From JADLHS01 sp036274115 (GTDB lineage Bacteria > Verrucomicrobiota > Verrucomicrobiia > Limisphaerales > JADLHS01), in contig DASUGI010000208.1 of assembly GCA_036274115.1 (NCBI GenBank), positions 4,420-68,419 on the forward strand: DNA of 64,000 bases. The letters run 5' to 3'. The notes beneath the pieces are model-generated. The model made no database searches. It saw nothing but the letters and a program-made list of their open reading frames with translations, and was not told where the DNA came from. Every line of letters starts with the position of its first letter. The stretch's first letter is position 1. Below are positions 24,369 to 33,202 of this stretch, in pieces. Position numbers and translations under genes: made by a program.

Positions 24369-24514
24369 GGAGTCACCTCCAGATCATAACGAATCAGGGA
24401 CCTCGTGAACGTGAGAACCAGCGACCTGTGAACACGACAGCAAGGACACGAGGGGAGTTCGAACCAAACGTCATGTTCGATCCCGCGCTTTTTGGTTTCC
24501 CGGCGCGTGGACAT
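24365..24514 (-). CDS. Possible 49-aa protein with CPCC motif
   Basis: A short frame starting MSTRRETKKRGIEHDVWFEL, with SCPCCRVHRS in the middle, ending LEVTP. Its TGA overlaps the GTG start of the next small membrane protein, and the ribosome binding site of that gene lies inside this frame, which suggests coupling. The CPCC motif could bind a metal. Its own ribosome binding site (GCAGG) is weak and the protein is very short, so this is a tentative gene. Confidence 0.33.
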   Translation of the reverse strand: MSTRRETKKRGIEHDVWFELPSCPCCRVHRSLVLTFTRSLIRYDLEVTP

Positions 24515-24723
24515 AACCTGCAGTTTTCGTGGGTGTCCGAAACCCAACAAGGCGACTATCTCAGGGCAAAGGCAAACTGGCAAGCCTTCTGAAAGGCAAA
24601 GTGGCAAGCCTTTTTGTCGCGTCCCGCTTCGCTCGAAGTCTTCCTTCAGGCGGTCCGAAGCCGCGCAAACGCGGAACTCGAAACTTCAAATCATGGCTTC
24701 CCGTGTTCATGCTATCGTGCAGC

Positions 24724-25656
24724 ATGGCATCGGACCTTCGCATCGGCACCGCAAGCTGGACGGATCCCGGTTTTGTGGCGGATTGGTATCCGCCCAGGCT
24801 TCCGGCCAACGCGCGATTGCGCTGGTATGCCGGGCATTTCAATTACGTCGAGATCAACGCCACCTTCTACGCGCTGCCCGCTGCCCGAACGGTGGAGCGC
24901 TGGTGCACCGAGACGCCGGAGGATTTCCGGTTCGATGTCAAATTGCCGAGGCTGCTTTCACGTCACCGCATGGAGGCGAAATTTCTGCCGCCGGATTTGC
25001 GTTCGCGGCTCCCGGTCCACAACGGCGTGGTGCAGTTGACGCCTGCCAGCGAGAAGATGGTGGTCACGCGATTGTTGCGCGAGTTGGAGCCGATGCTCGA
25101 GGCGGGCAAGTTCGGTGCGTTTCTTCTGCAGCTTTCTCCGTCGTTCGGGCCCAAGTCGCACCAACTCGCGGACTTGGATTCCTTGCGCGAGTTGCTGGCG
25201 CCATATCAAATCGCGGTGGAATTGCGCAATCGCGACTGGGTCACCGGCGAGCAAACGGAACAGACCATGCAGTTTCTCCGCGAGCGCAAGCTGACGCTGG
25301 TGCTGGTGGACGCGCCGCAAAGCGAGCATTTCACGATCATGCCCGGATTGGATTGCGTGACGAATCCGGCGCTGGGTTATTTCCGTTTTCATGGCCGCAA
25401 CGCTGAAGGCTACATCAAGGGCCGCTCGGTGGCGGAACGATTTGATTACGATTACTCGGATCTGGAGGCGAAAGAACTGGCGGAGCGCATCCGTAAGGTC
25501 GCCGAGCAAGTGGAGGAGCTTCGGGTGGTGGCCAACAACAATCGGTCCAACTTCGCGCCCAAGCTGGCGCGGAAGCTTCAGGAGTTGCTGCACACGCAAC
25601 AGTCGATGCAACGCGCGTTGAAAGAAAAAACACCACGACAGGCCGAGCTGCTCTAG
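24724..25656 (+). CDS. DUF72 domain protein
   Basis: A 310-residue TIM-barrel-like protein of the DUF72 (YecE) family, of unknown biochemical role. Signatures are LRIGTASWTDPGFVADWYP at the start, FNYVEINATFYALP, FRFDVKLPR, AFLLQLSPSF, IAVELRNRDWV, YFRFHGRN and VVANNNRSNFAPKLAR. The start ATG at 24724 puts the conserved IGTASW near the N-terminus as in relatives; an ATG 15 bases earlier is possible. The C-terminal 40 residues are a charged helix. It is a single gene with its own upstream region. Confidence 0.9.
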   Translation: MASDLRIGTASWTDPGFVADWYPPRLPANARLRWYAGHFNYVEINATFYALPAARTVERWCTETPEDFRFDVKLPRLLSRHRMEAKFLPPDLRSRLPVHNGVVQLTPASEKMVVTRLLRELEPMLEAGKFGAFLLQLSPSFGPKSHQLADLDSLRELLAPYQIAVELRNRDWVTGEQTEQTMQFLRERKLTLVLVDAPQSEHFTIMPGLDCVTNPALGYFRFHGRNAEGYIKGRSVAERFDYDYSDLEAKELAERIRKVAEQVEELRVVANNNRSNFAPKLARKLQELLHTQQSMQRALKEKTPRQAELL

Positions 25657-25794
25657 ACTATTGCGCTTCCGCATCCAATCTGTCGAGTGCGGGATGCACG
25701 CAATTGAATTCCGGCATCGCGAGTGTGGCAAGACGCGAATTCCTGCGATTCCAAGTTGCGTGCGCCGCCGTGCGTTTTGTGCTAGCCGTACTGC

Positions 25795-26004
25795 ATGAAA
25801 AGGTTCTTCAGCCCAAACATTGACTCGCGGGGACGGCTCATCCGCGGCGTTTTAGGCGGCTTGCTGGTCACAGGCGGCATAGTGGCGTGGGATTACAATC
25901 TCTGGCTTGGGATTGTCCTGATTGTTGCGGGTGGATTCTGCCTGTTCGAAGCCGTTCGCGGCTGGTGCGTCATGCGGGCTTGCGGGATCAGGACGCGTTT
26001 GTAG
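25795..26004 (+). CDS. DUF2892 (YgaP-like) small membrane protein
   Basis: A 69-residue protein with two membrane helices: LIRGVLGGLLVTGGIVAWDY and WLGIVLIVAGGFCLFEAV. The pattern of a polar start (MKRFFSPNIDSRGR) then a Gly-rich helix, a short loop and a second helix ending with a Cys-containing tail (GWCVMRACGIRTR) matches DUF2892, the membrane part of the rhodanese YgaP. Role unknown. Its end lies 32 bases before the photolyase start, so the two may be co-transcribed. Confidence 0.82.
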   Translation: MKRFFSPNIDSRGRLIRGVLGGLLVTGGIVAWDYNLWLGIVLIVAGGFCLFEAVRGWCVMRACGIRTRL

Positions 26005-26036
26005 TACGTATGGAAGGCGCGAACAACTCGATCCCG

Positions 26037-27473
26037 ATGACTTCTCTGATTTGGCTTAGAATTGATTTGCGCCTGGCTGACAATCCGGCACTGCACGCGG
26101 CCGTTCAACGCGGCGGCGCAATCGTGCCGGCATTCATTTATGCACCGGAAGAAGAAGCGCCGTGGTCGCCGGGGGGAGCATCGCGGTGGTGGCTGCATCA
26201 GTCGCTGAAGTCGCTGGATGTTTCGCTCCGGGCGCTTGGTTCAAGACTGGTAATTCGACGCGGTCCGAGCTTGCGGACGTTGCGAGCGTTGCTCAAAGAA
26301 ACTCGCGCGACGGCGGTTTATTGGAATCGGCGATACGAGCCTGCGCTGATCGAGCGCGACAAGCAGATCAAGGAAGCCCTCCGCGCCGATGGTGTGGAAG
26401 TCGAGATTTTTAATGCCGCATTGTTGCACGAACCATGGACGATTCAGAACCAACGTGGCAGACCGTTTCAGGTGTTCACTCCGTTTTGGAAGCATTGCTT
26501 GAACAAACCGGATCCAGTCCCGCCGCTGACGGCAGCGCGTAAACTTGTTACACCTGACAAGTGGCCCCAGACACTGGCTTTGGAGGAATTGGAGTTGCAG
26601 CCAAAGATTGATTGGGCCGAGGGCATGCGGCGAACATGGCAGCCCGGCGAAGCCGGAGCCCAAGCGCAACTTAAAAGCTTTCTTTCGTCGGCACTCGGCA
26701 ACTACTCCCAAGGCCGCAATCGTCCCGACCTCACGGGAACGTCACGATTGTCGCCACATTTGCATTTCGGCGAAATCAGCCCGCGTCAAATCTGGCATGC
26801 CGTTCGTAAGCGGGGTGAATCGAAACGCATCAAGGGATGGCGCGATTCGCAATTTGTAAGTGAACTCGGCTGGCGCGAGTTTGCGCATCACCTGCTTTAT
26901 TATTTCCCGGACACGCCCACTGAACCGTTGCGGGAGAATTTTAGAAGGTTTCCCTGGCGCAAGGACCCCGCATTTCTGGAGTGCTGGCAAAAAGGCCGGA
27001 CTGGTTATCCCATCGTGGATGCCGGCATGCGCGAGTTGTGGGCGACCGGCTGGATGCACAATCGAGTGCGGATGATAGTGGCCTCGTTTCTGGTGAAGGA
27101 CCTGCTGCTGTCATGGCGCGAAGGCGCCGCCTGGTTTTGGGATACTCTGGTGGACGCAGACCTCGCGCAGAATACCTTGGGCTGGCAATGGACGGCGGGC
27201 TGCGGTGCGGATGCGGCGCCGTATTTTCGCGTGTTCAATCCGGTCAGCCAGGGTGAGAAGTTCGATGCGAAGGGTGGCTATGTCCGCAAGTGGTGTCCGG
27301 AGCTTTCCAGGTTGCCTGACGAATGGCTGCACAAACCGTGGCGAGCTCCCACCGAAGTGTTGACGAAGGCCGGAGTGAGGCTCGGGCGGGACTATCCCGA
27401 ACCGGTCGTCATTCACGCGATTGCTCGCGAAGTGGCGTTGGAAGCCTACGCGAAGTTGAAACGCCAAATGTGA
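26037..27473 (+). CDS. phr: Deoxyribodipyrimidine photolyase
   Basis: A 478-residue flavoprotein of the photolyase/cryptochrome family that uses blue light to split UV-induced pyrimidine dimers in DNA. The N-terminal antenna domain begins TSLIWLRIDLRLADNPAL. The FAD domain shows RPDLTGTSRLSPHLHFGEIS, FVSELGWREFAHHLLYYFP, RTGYPIVDAGMRELWATGWM, HNRVRMIVASFLVKDLL, and WDTLVDADLAQNTLGWQW with AGCGADAAPYFRVFNP. All are standard class I CPD photolyase motifs, including the Trp-chain region. The start MTSLIW is preferred; an ATG 27 bases upstream is in frame. No light or SOS operator was recognised. Confidence 0.95.
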   Translation: MTSLIWLRIDLRLADNPALHAAVQRGGAIVPAFIYAPEEEAPWSPGGASRWWLHQSLKSLDVSLRALGSRLVIRRGPSLRTLRALLKETRATAVYWNRRYEPALIERDKQIKEALRADGVEVEIFNAALLHEPWTIQNQRGRPFQVFTPFWKHCLNKPDPVPPLTAARKLVTPDKWPQTLALEELELQPKIDWAEGMRRTWQPGEAGAQAQLKSFLSSALGNYSQGRNRPDLTGTSRLSPHLHFGEISPRQIWHAVRKRGESKRIKGWRDSQFVSELGWREFAHHLLYYFPDTPTEPLRENFRRFPWRKDPAFLECWQKGRTGYPIVDAGMRELWATGWMHNRVRMIVASFLVKDLLLSWREGAAWFWDTLVDADLAQNTLGWQWTAGCGADAAPYFRVFNPVSQGEKFDAKGGYVRKWCPELSRLPDEWLHKPWRAPTEVLTKAGVRLGRDYPEPVVIHAIAREVALEAYAKLKRQM

Positions 27474-27530
27474 GTAAGTACTCAGCTTCGTTCTTGACGA
27501 GGGCTGGTGTTTTGATTCGACTGCTGGCGC

Positions 27531-27926
27531 ATGAAAAAGGGATTCTTTGCTGTCATCATCATTGCTGCAATTTGCGTCACTGGCTGCGTGAGCACGGTGA
27601 CCGACGATAAGACGGCCGGCGTGAAGTTGTCCGCTGACCAATTGGAGAACAAATATCCCGTGACGTTGCCCCAGGCCTTTGAAGCGGCCAAGCGCGCCCT
27701 GGCGAGCTACGGCAAGGTGAGTCGCGAGTTGACGCTGCTCGAGAGCACCAACCAGGTCCGGGCGCTGGAGGGCGAAGCCAATGGCCGCAGCGTCTGGGTG
27801 CGGGTGGAAGCTCTGGAACCCCAGGTCACTTCCGTAAAGGTTCAGGCGCGTTCCACCTGGTCGGGCAGCGATATTCAAACGGCGCACGAAGTGGCCACGC
27901 GGATTGCTTTGGAACTATCAAAATGA
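27531..27926 (+). CDS. Lipoprotein, DUF3568-like (first of tandem pair)
   Basis: A 131-residue predicted lipoprotein. The signal MKKGFFAVIIIAAICVTGC ends in a lipobox (VTGC), so it would be anchored by a lipid at Cys19. The mature domain (LSADQLENKYPVTLPQAF, EAAKRALASYGKVSREL, EGEANGRSVWVRVEALEPQV) is a small alpha-beta fold resembling DUF3568-like envelope proteins. The next gene is a clear paralogue 51 bases downstream, with the same layout of signal, EAAKRA helix and GRxVxVRVE strand. Function unknown. Confidence 0.8.
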   Translation: MKKGFFAVIIIAAICVTGCVSTVTDDKTAGVKLSADQLENKYPVTLPQAFEAAKRALASYGKVSRELTLLESTNQVRALEGEANGRSVWVRVEALEPQVTSVKVQARSTWSGSDIQTAHEVATRIALELSK

Positions 27927-27977
27927 CATGGAGGCGCCGTGGCGGACGGCGCTTGAACCCTGGAGCATTGTTGGGCG

Positions 27978-28376
27978 ATGAAAAAAGGAATCATAATCGT
28001 TTTGGCGGCAGTCGCGTTGAGTGTGGCGGGATGTGTCAGCAAGGTGACGCAGGACAACCCCGGCAGGGCGCCGGCGTATCGCGACCGCATTGAGGCTCAA
28101 TACAAGCAACCCGCCGAAAAGGTGTTTGAGGCGGCCAAGCGCGCGTTCAACAGTTTTGGCAACATCACCCGGGAAAGCTCCCCGGCATCGGGCGCGGCTC
28201 AGCTGTGGTTTATCGAAGGCTTGATTAATGGAAATCGCGTTTACCTTCGCATTGAGGGAACCGCTGCGACGTCAACCCGGATGACTGTTCAGGTGCGTGC
28301 GCCCGGCGGCGGCACCAATCTCGTGATTGCCAATGAACTGCATCGGCAGACGGAAATCGAATTCACGCGGCGTTGA
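27978..28376 (+). CDS. Lipoprotein, DUF3568-like (second of tandem pair)
   Basis: A 132-residue paralogue of the preceding gene. The signal MKKGIIIVLAAVALSVAGC carries a VAGC lipobox. The core aligns by eye: EKVFEAAKRAFNSFGNITRE, then LWFIEGLINGNRVYLRIEGT and MTVQVRAPGGGTNLVIANEL. Similar length and adjacent position point to tandem duplication. The two proteins may act in the same or in different membranes. The stop is two bases from the end of the convergent pilT gene, so transcription units meet there with almost no gap. Confidence 0.8.
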   Translation: MKKGIIIVLAAVALSVAGCVSKVTQDNPGRAPAYRDRIEAQYKQPAEKVFEAAKRAFNSFGNITRESSPASGAAQLWFIEGLINGNRVYLRIEGTAATSTRMTVQVRAPGGGTNLVIANELHRQTEIEFTRR

Positions 28377-28378
28377 CC

Positions 28379-29440
28379 TCAGTTGCGCTGGCGCGTAATC
28401 CGGTCCGGATGCCGCGCCCGGCTCACGGCGGTGTCGTAGCTGATAAGACACTTGCAATAGAGGTCGTAGAGGCAATTGTCGAGCAGCACCATTCCCTCCT
28501 TCCGTCCGGTCTGGAGGATGTTTTCCAAATGATGAATCTGGTTTTCGCGGATCAGATTGCGGACGGCGCCGTTCGCTATCAACAGTTCGTAGGCCAGCAC
28601 TCGGCGGGTGCGGTCCGCCGCCGGGAGTAATTCCTGGGAGATGATCCCCTGCAAGGCATTCGACAACTGCATGATGATTTGCCGCTGGGCGCTGCCCTCG
28701 AACACCCCGATGATGCGTTCGAGCGCGTGCGTCACGTTCGGCGAATGCATGGTTGCCAGCACGAGATGGCCGGTTTCTGCCGCCGTGAGCGCCGTGGAAA
28801 TGGCTTCAAAGTCCCGCATCTCGCCGACCACGAGGACGTCCGGGTCCTGGCGCAATACGTGCACGAGCGCGCGATTGAAGGAACGCACATCCGTCAACAC
28901 TTCCTGCTGCACCACGATGGCGCGTTTGTTCGCGTGAACAAATTCGATCGGGTCTTCAATGGTGACAATCTTGCACCGACGCTCGCTGTTGATGAGATCC
29001 ACGAGGTAATTCAGCGTTGTCGTTTTGCCGGCTCCGGTTGGTCCCGTGATCAGCACCAGGCCGTTGGGCTTGCGGGCCAGTTCGTCCAGGCGCTCGGGAA
29101 GTCCGAGTTCCTGTCGGGAAGAAACCCGCTCGCCGCAAAAGCGGAAGCTGATTTCGGGATGACCGTTGCGCCGGTAAAAGGTGGCCCGCACCCGGCCGGC
29201 CGCGTGGTGCAGCAATGAAATACACAGCTCCCATTCCTGCTCGAACTTTTTCTTCTGCTGTTCGTTGAGGAGACTGTCGGCCATCGCCGTGGTCTGTTCC
29301 TGGCTGAGCGCGTCTTCGTCCGCAATGATGATTTCGCCGTTCACGCGGAACGCCGGCGGCACCCCCGCCACCAGATGAAGATCCGAAGCGTCGTAATCGT
29401 TGGCCGACGCCAGCAGGCGGTCGAGGGTTTCGTTGCTCAT
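28379..29440 (-). CDS. pilT: Type IV pilus retraction ATPase PilT-like
   Basis: A 353-residue hexameric motor ATPase that powers pilus retraction and twitching. The N-terminal PAS-like region carries SDLHLVAGVPPAFRVNGEI. Walker A GPTGAGKTTT is at about 133-142, followed by the Asp box (IVTIEDPIEFVH), Walker B (DVLVVGEMRD) and the His box (GHLVLATMHSPNVTHALERI). The C-terminus has NGAVRNLIRENQIHHLENIL, close to PilT. The ATG at 29440 overlaps the stop of the upstream TPR gene (ATGA), so it replaces the upstream ATG at 29461. No pilin or assembly gene is nearby. Relatives such as PilU cannot be excluded. Confidence 0.93.
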   Translation of the reverse strand: MSNETLDRLLASANDYDASDLHLVAGVPPAFRVNGEIIIADEDALSQEQTTAMADSLLNEQQKKKFEQEWELCISLLHHAAGRVRATFYRRNGHPEISFRFCGERVSSRQELGLPERLDELARKPNGLVLITGPTGAGKTTTLNYLVDLINSERRCKIVTIEDPIEFVHANKRAIVVQQEVLTDVRSFNRALVHVLRQDPDVLVVGEMRDFEAISTALTAAETGHLVLATMHSPNVTHALERIIGVFEGSAQRQIIMQLSNALQGIISQELLPAADRTRRVLAYELLIANGAVRNLIRENQIHHLENILQTGRKEGMVLLDNCLYDLYCKCLISYDTAVSRARHPDRITRQRN

Positions 29441-30219
29441 GAATGAAGCGTCTTTCGCCACCAGCCGCGCAGACGCTGCCAGGGTCCGACGGCGGCTAGT
29501 TCCCGAATCGCCTTGCTCACCTCAGCATTGTGGGGATCGAGTTGGATTGCCTGGGCGTAGGAATTTCGCGCCGCCCCCACCAGCCCCAACGCGTGCTGGC
29601 AGCGGCCAAGCTCCAGCCAGAGCAGAAAATGATCGGCTCTCAGTTCGACGGCCTGTTGGGCGAGTTTCAAAGCCAGGGCGAATTGCTCGTAATAAAATCG
29701 GATTCGCGCGGCCAGCCAGCTGATAAACCAATCTTTCGGCGATAACGTGAGTGCCTTTTCAAAACAGTAATCCGCTCGCGATTCATGGCGCGCCAACAGC
29801 ACGTCGCCGCGGGCGAGCCAGATGTAGGGTGTATCACCCCGCTCGGTGATGGACGCGTCCGAAAAGGCCAGCGCACCCTGCAGGTCGCCACTGCGACCGA
29901 GCGCCACGGCTTTCGCGGCGAGCAGTTCCGGTTCTTGCGGGAATTTCTCCAGTGCCTTGTCGGCCCAAAGTTTGGCCTCGCGAAACTCGCCGAGTTCAAT
30001 CAGCGCCTGCACTTGTCCGGTCCAGGCCCGGGCACTGTCGGGATTAAACTCCAGCACCTTCGAATAATGACGGAGCGCGGATTCGAAGCGGCCATTCTCG
30101 AACGCGGTGACGGCTTCCCTGAGGTAATGAACCTCTCCTTTGACGGGCAACTGGGAATCGGAATGCGCCCGGGCGGCCTCGTGTTGGTCGTCAAACTCGA
30201 GATTTCCAAAGCGACTCAT
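29437..30219 (-). CDS. TPR protein coupled to pilT
   Basis: A 260-residue cytosolic protein made of about five tetratricopeptide repeats: REAVTAFENGRFESALRHYS, EFNPDSARAWTGQVQAL, ALEKFPQEPELLAAKAVALG, ALTLSPKDWFISWLAARI and AVELRADHFLLWLELGRC. TPR arrays bind partner proteins. The stop overlaps the pilT start by four bases (ATGA), so its product probably works with the PilT ATPase, for instance as a regulator or localisation factor. This is inference from position. Confidence 0.85.
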   Translation of the reverse strand: MSRFGNLEFDDQHEAARAHSDSQLPVKGEVHYLREAVTAFENGRFESALRHYSKVLEFNPDSARAWTGQVQALIELGEFREAKLWADKALEKFPQEPELLAAKAVALGRSGDLQGALAFSDASITERGDTPYIWLARGDVLLARHESRADYCFEKALTLSPKDWFISWLAARIRFYYEQFALALKLAQQAVELRADHFLLWLELGRCQHALGLVGAARNSYAQAIQLDPHNAEVSKAIRELAAVGPWQRLRGWWRKTLHS

Positions 30220-30299
30220 GGCGGTTGATGGTTACAGCGGCGTTCTATCAGGTTGCTGTGGCTATATAGCACGTACGCAACCGGTTGGCCATCAACTTT

Positions 30300-31829
30300 T
30301 CAAACCGCCGTCACGGCGCGCGGCACGCTGGCATTGCGAGCGCGGCCCTCGGCCCACGCGCGCAGCTGACCGATTTGGGCATCCATCGTTTTGGCCAGTG
30401 GCACGGTTTGCGCCAATCCGTCGAGAATGTGCTGCGTCGTCAAATCGGTATGCGCATCAAAGGCGTCGTAGAGGGCGCTATTGATGGCCTCTTCAATTTC
30501 CGCTCCACTGAAGTTCACGCTGGCGTCGGCGAGGGCTTCCAGGTCGAACGCCGCGGCATCGCGCCCGCGCTTGTTCAAATGAATCCGGAAAACTTCCGTT
30601 CGCTCTTCATGACTCGGCAGGTCCACAAAGAAGATTTCGTCGAGCCGGCCCTTGCGCAGTAATTCCGGAGGGAGGTGGGAAATATCATTCGCGGTGGCGA
30701 CGACAAACACCGGAGCTGATTTTTCCGACAACCAGGTCAGGAAGGTACCGAACACTCTGGCGGTCGTGCCGCCATCGGTGACGCCGGACCCTTGCGCGCC
30801 GGAAAAAGACTTGTCGATTTCGTCCACCCAAAGAATGGCGGGAGCGACCGATTCTGCCACGGCAATGGCGCGGCGGATATTTTCTTCCGATGAACCCACG
30901 AAGCTTCCGAACATTCTTCCCATGTCGAAGCGCAGCAGCGGGAGTTGCCACAGGTTTGAGACGGCTTTGGCGCAGAGACTCTTGCCGCAACCCTGCACGC
31001 CGAGCATGAGAATACCTTTCGGCGCCGGCAGTCCGAAGGCGCGCGCTTCGCTGGTAAAGGCAACGGCGCGTTTGGACAGCCATTCCTTGAGCACGGCCAT
31101 TCCCCCGACGTTCTCAAAGCTCTCGGTTGTTGCGTAATACTCCAGCAAGCCACTCTTACGAATGATCTGCTGTTTCTCGGCAAAGACCTCATTCACGTCA
31201 TCACCGCTCAGGCGTTCGTCCTTGACGATAATTTTGGCGAACACATTCTCAGCTTCGCCCAGGGTCAAACCCAGCGCCGCCTGCAACAAGCGCTCGCGCC
31301 CCCCATCATCAAGGTCGATTTTGACCTGCTTGAACTGCTTCACGTCGGCAATGATCTTGTCCAGCAACGCAGAGAGATCTTCCCGGGACGGCAACGGGTG
31401 ATTCAGAACAGTGATTTCCTTTTCCAATTCGGTGGGGATCTCGAGTACGGGCGACACGAGAATGATGGTTTTGAAACTGTTCTTCAGGTGGAGCGCAATT
31501 TCCTTGAGCTTGCGCGTGACGGCAAAGTTACTTTTATTGAGAAACGGATGGAGGTCCTTGAAAACAAAAATGGCCGGTTCGACCTGTTCGATGACCTGGT
31601 CCAGGGCCGCCAGCGGCTCCTTGGTGGCGGCATTGCGATTCTTCTGCGATTGGATGGACGTGCCGGCGGGCACGATGCCGGTGCTGTAGCTCCACTCGAA
31701 GACCTTCTTTTGCCGCTTGCGGGCGACCTCCATCACGAGTTGCTGCACGCGCATCTCCTCGCTGGAGATGACATAGAGGATCGGGTAACGCGCGCGGATG
31801 AGCGTTTCGATTTCAGATTGAAAGTTCAT
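30300..31829 (-). CDS. AAA ATPase, Ycf46-like
   Basis: A 509-residue AAA protein. The N-terminal 240 residues match the Ycf46-type domain (LIRARYPILYVISSEEMRVQ, KRQKKVFEWSYSTGI, NVFAKIIVKDERLSGDDV). The AAA module follows: GILMLGVQGCGKSLCAKAV as Walker A, APAILWVDEIDKSFSG as Walker B, VFVVATANDISHLPPELLRK as sensor 1 with an arginine-finger-type segment GRLDEIFFVDLP, and a helical lid. Ycf46 proteins occur in plastids and bacteria and have been linked to control of carbon uptake in cyanobacteria; their role here is unknown. It stands alone. Confidence 0.9.
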   Translation of the reverse strand: MNFQSEIETLIRARYPILYVISSEEMRVQQLVMEVARKRQKKVFEWSYSTGIVPAGTSIQSQKNRNAATKEPLAALDQVIEQVEPAIFVFKDLHPFLNKSNFAVTRKLKEIALHLKNSFKTIILVSPVLEIPTELEKEITVLNHPLPSREDLSALLDKIIADVKQFKQVKIDLDDGGRERLLQAALGLTLGEAENVFAKIIVKDERLSGDDVNEVFAEKQQIIRKSGLLEYYATTESFENVGGMAVLKEWLSKRAVAFTSEARAFGLPAPKGILMLGVQGCGKSLCAKAVSNLWQLPLLRFDMGRMFGSFVGSSEENIRRAIAVAESVAPAILWVDEIDKSFSGAQGSGVTDGGTTARVFGTFLTWLSEKSAPVFVVATANDISHLPPELLRKGRLDEIFFVDLPSHEERTEVFRIHLNKRGRDAAAFDLEALADASVNFSGAEIEEAINSALYDAFDAHTDLTTQHILDGLAQTVPLAKTMDAQIGQLRAWAEGRARNASVPRAVTAV

Positions 31830-31899
31830 ACAGCTCTAACTTGATTCTAGGTTTCACCGCCGACCCACACAAGCGGGCAAACGAGTCATACTCGTGCCA

Positions 31900-32382
31900 T
31901 CACCAGCAGCGAATGATCCAGTAATGCAGACTGCGCAGAAATCCAAAGCTCACGAAGCTGATTACAAAGCAGAGGTAGGTGGCGTTCACGGCCACAGCGC
32001 GACCCGCCAAAAACACTTTTACGCGATTCTTCCCATCATTGGGTATCAGACTGTACACGGCAGTCGCCGCAAATAGCAGGAGAATCGGCAGGCCAAAGGG
32101 GTGGTATTGGACACTCTCGACCAAGCGTCCGCGCAGCCCGCAACTGAGACTGCGGGTTACGCCGCAGCCCGGACACGGCAAGCCAGTACCCTCCTGCCAC
32201 CAGCAAATCGAAAAGCCTGACCCGTTCGGTGGCGTGATAAGGGCAAGCAACAGTCCAAGCCAGGCCATGAGCGTCGAGTGCCGACCCAACCACAAACGTG
32301 GCGCGTGGTCGCCGTCGGCCAACCAACGGCGCAAGGAGGTCCAACGGTTTCGAACGCCGTGGCGTTGAACGTCCTTATTCAT
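31900..32382 (-). CDS. DUF2752 membrane protein
   Basis: A 160-residue protein with three predicted membrane segments (LMAWLGLLLALITPP, FGLPILLLFAATAVYSLI, YLCFVISFVSFGFLRSL). The DUF2752 signature CPGCGVTRSLSCGLRGRLVE sits in the loop after the first segment. Function unknown. The start overlaps the stop of the zinc-ribbon membrane protein upstream by four bases, so the two genes are translationally coupled. DUF2752 genes elsewhere often sit beside small membrane proteins, consistent with this arrangement. Confidence 0.85.
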   Translation of the reverse strand: MNKDVQRHGVRNRWTSLRRWLADGDHAPRLWLGRHSTLMAWLGLLLALITPPNGSGFSICWWQEGTGLPCPGCGVTRSLSCGLRGRLVESVQYHPFGLPILLLFAATAVYSLIPNDGKNRVKVFLAGRAVAVNATYLCFVISFVSFGFLRSLHYWIIRCW

Positions 32383-33041
32383 TTTATCGTGCTACTGAGA
32401 ACTCTCAGGCAGAGGTTGGTGATCACCGCAAAGCCATAAAGGATCTTGAGCGTATCGTTCTCGCAGACCTTGAAGACGAAATAGAGCGCGTAAAACGGAA
32501 TGCACAGGGTCAGGAAACCGTTGACGACACCTTCCCGAAACGCGGCAACCACGACTATCAGGTGGACCACCAGCGTGTAAAGCAGTGCGACCGCGATAAA
32601 GCCGAGCATCATCGCTGGATTGTCTCGGCCCAAAAAATAAAGGATGCCAAGGACCACAAACATAAATCCCAAATAGGGCCAGGCGGTCAGGTACCACGGG
32701 GATTCTCCGCTGGCGACTTTTGGTTTGCCCAGCGCCGCCGGCCGGCCGGCCACGGTGCGTTTGCCGGTGGATAAATTGTATCCGCAGTTTGTGCAGAGGA
32801 CGGCACCGCGGGCCAGGGCACCTCCGCACGACGGGCATCCCGAGGCGCTCGAAGGAGCAGGTCCGGAGGCCGCCGTTGCCATTCGAGGTGGAGGTGGGGC
32901 GGCCGGAGCGGGCGGCGGTGGAGCGCCTGGAACGACCAGGCTGCCCTGGCAAGTCGGACAGTTGATTTGATAGCCAGCATAGGCAGGCTCAGCCTGAATG
33001 TGTTGTTGGCAGTGTGGGCAGGAAAATTTTATATCGGTCAT
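32379..33041 (-). CDS. Zinc-ribbon membrane protein
   Basis: A 220-residue protein. The N-terminal zinc ribbon reads FSCPHCQQHIQAEPAYAGYQ with a matching NCPTCQGSLVVPG. A Pro and Ala-rich linker follows, then a second ribbon (GCPSCGGALARGAVLCTNCG). The C-terminal half has about four membrane helices (LGFMFVVLGILYFL, MMLGFIAVALLYTLVV, VVNGFLTLCIPFYALYFVF). Such proteins are common and poorly understood. It is coupled to the DUF2752 gene through an ATGA overlap, forming a two-gene operon. Confidence 0.85.
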   Translation of the reverse strand: MTDIKFSCPHCQQHIQAEPAYAGYQINCPTCQGSLVVPGAPPPPAPAAPPPPRMATAASGPAPSSASGCPSCGGALARGAVLCTNCGYNLSTGKRTVAGRPAALGKPKVASGESPWYLTAWPYLGFMFVVLGILYFLGRDNPAMMLGFIAVALLYTLVVHLIVVVAAFREGVVNGFLTLCIPFYALYFVFKVCENDTLKILYGFAVITNLCLRVLSSTIK

Positions 33042-33202
33042 GGCCTTCGATTCGCGGGAAGTGATCTGATTGGTGGCCAGCCTGCCAAACGATCGCGCCC
33101 GGAGTCAAACAACATTGGCGGAACATTGATAAGAATCAGAGACGAGGAACTAAATGGTTGCTGACAGGAAGCCAGACGAACCGCAGCAGAAGCCCGGATG
33201 AT

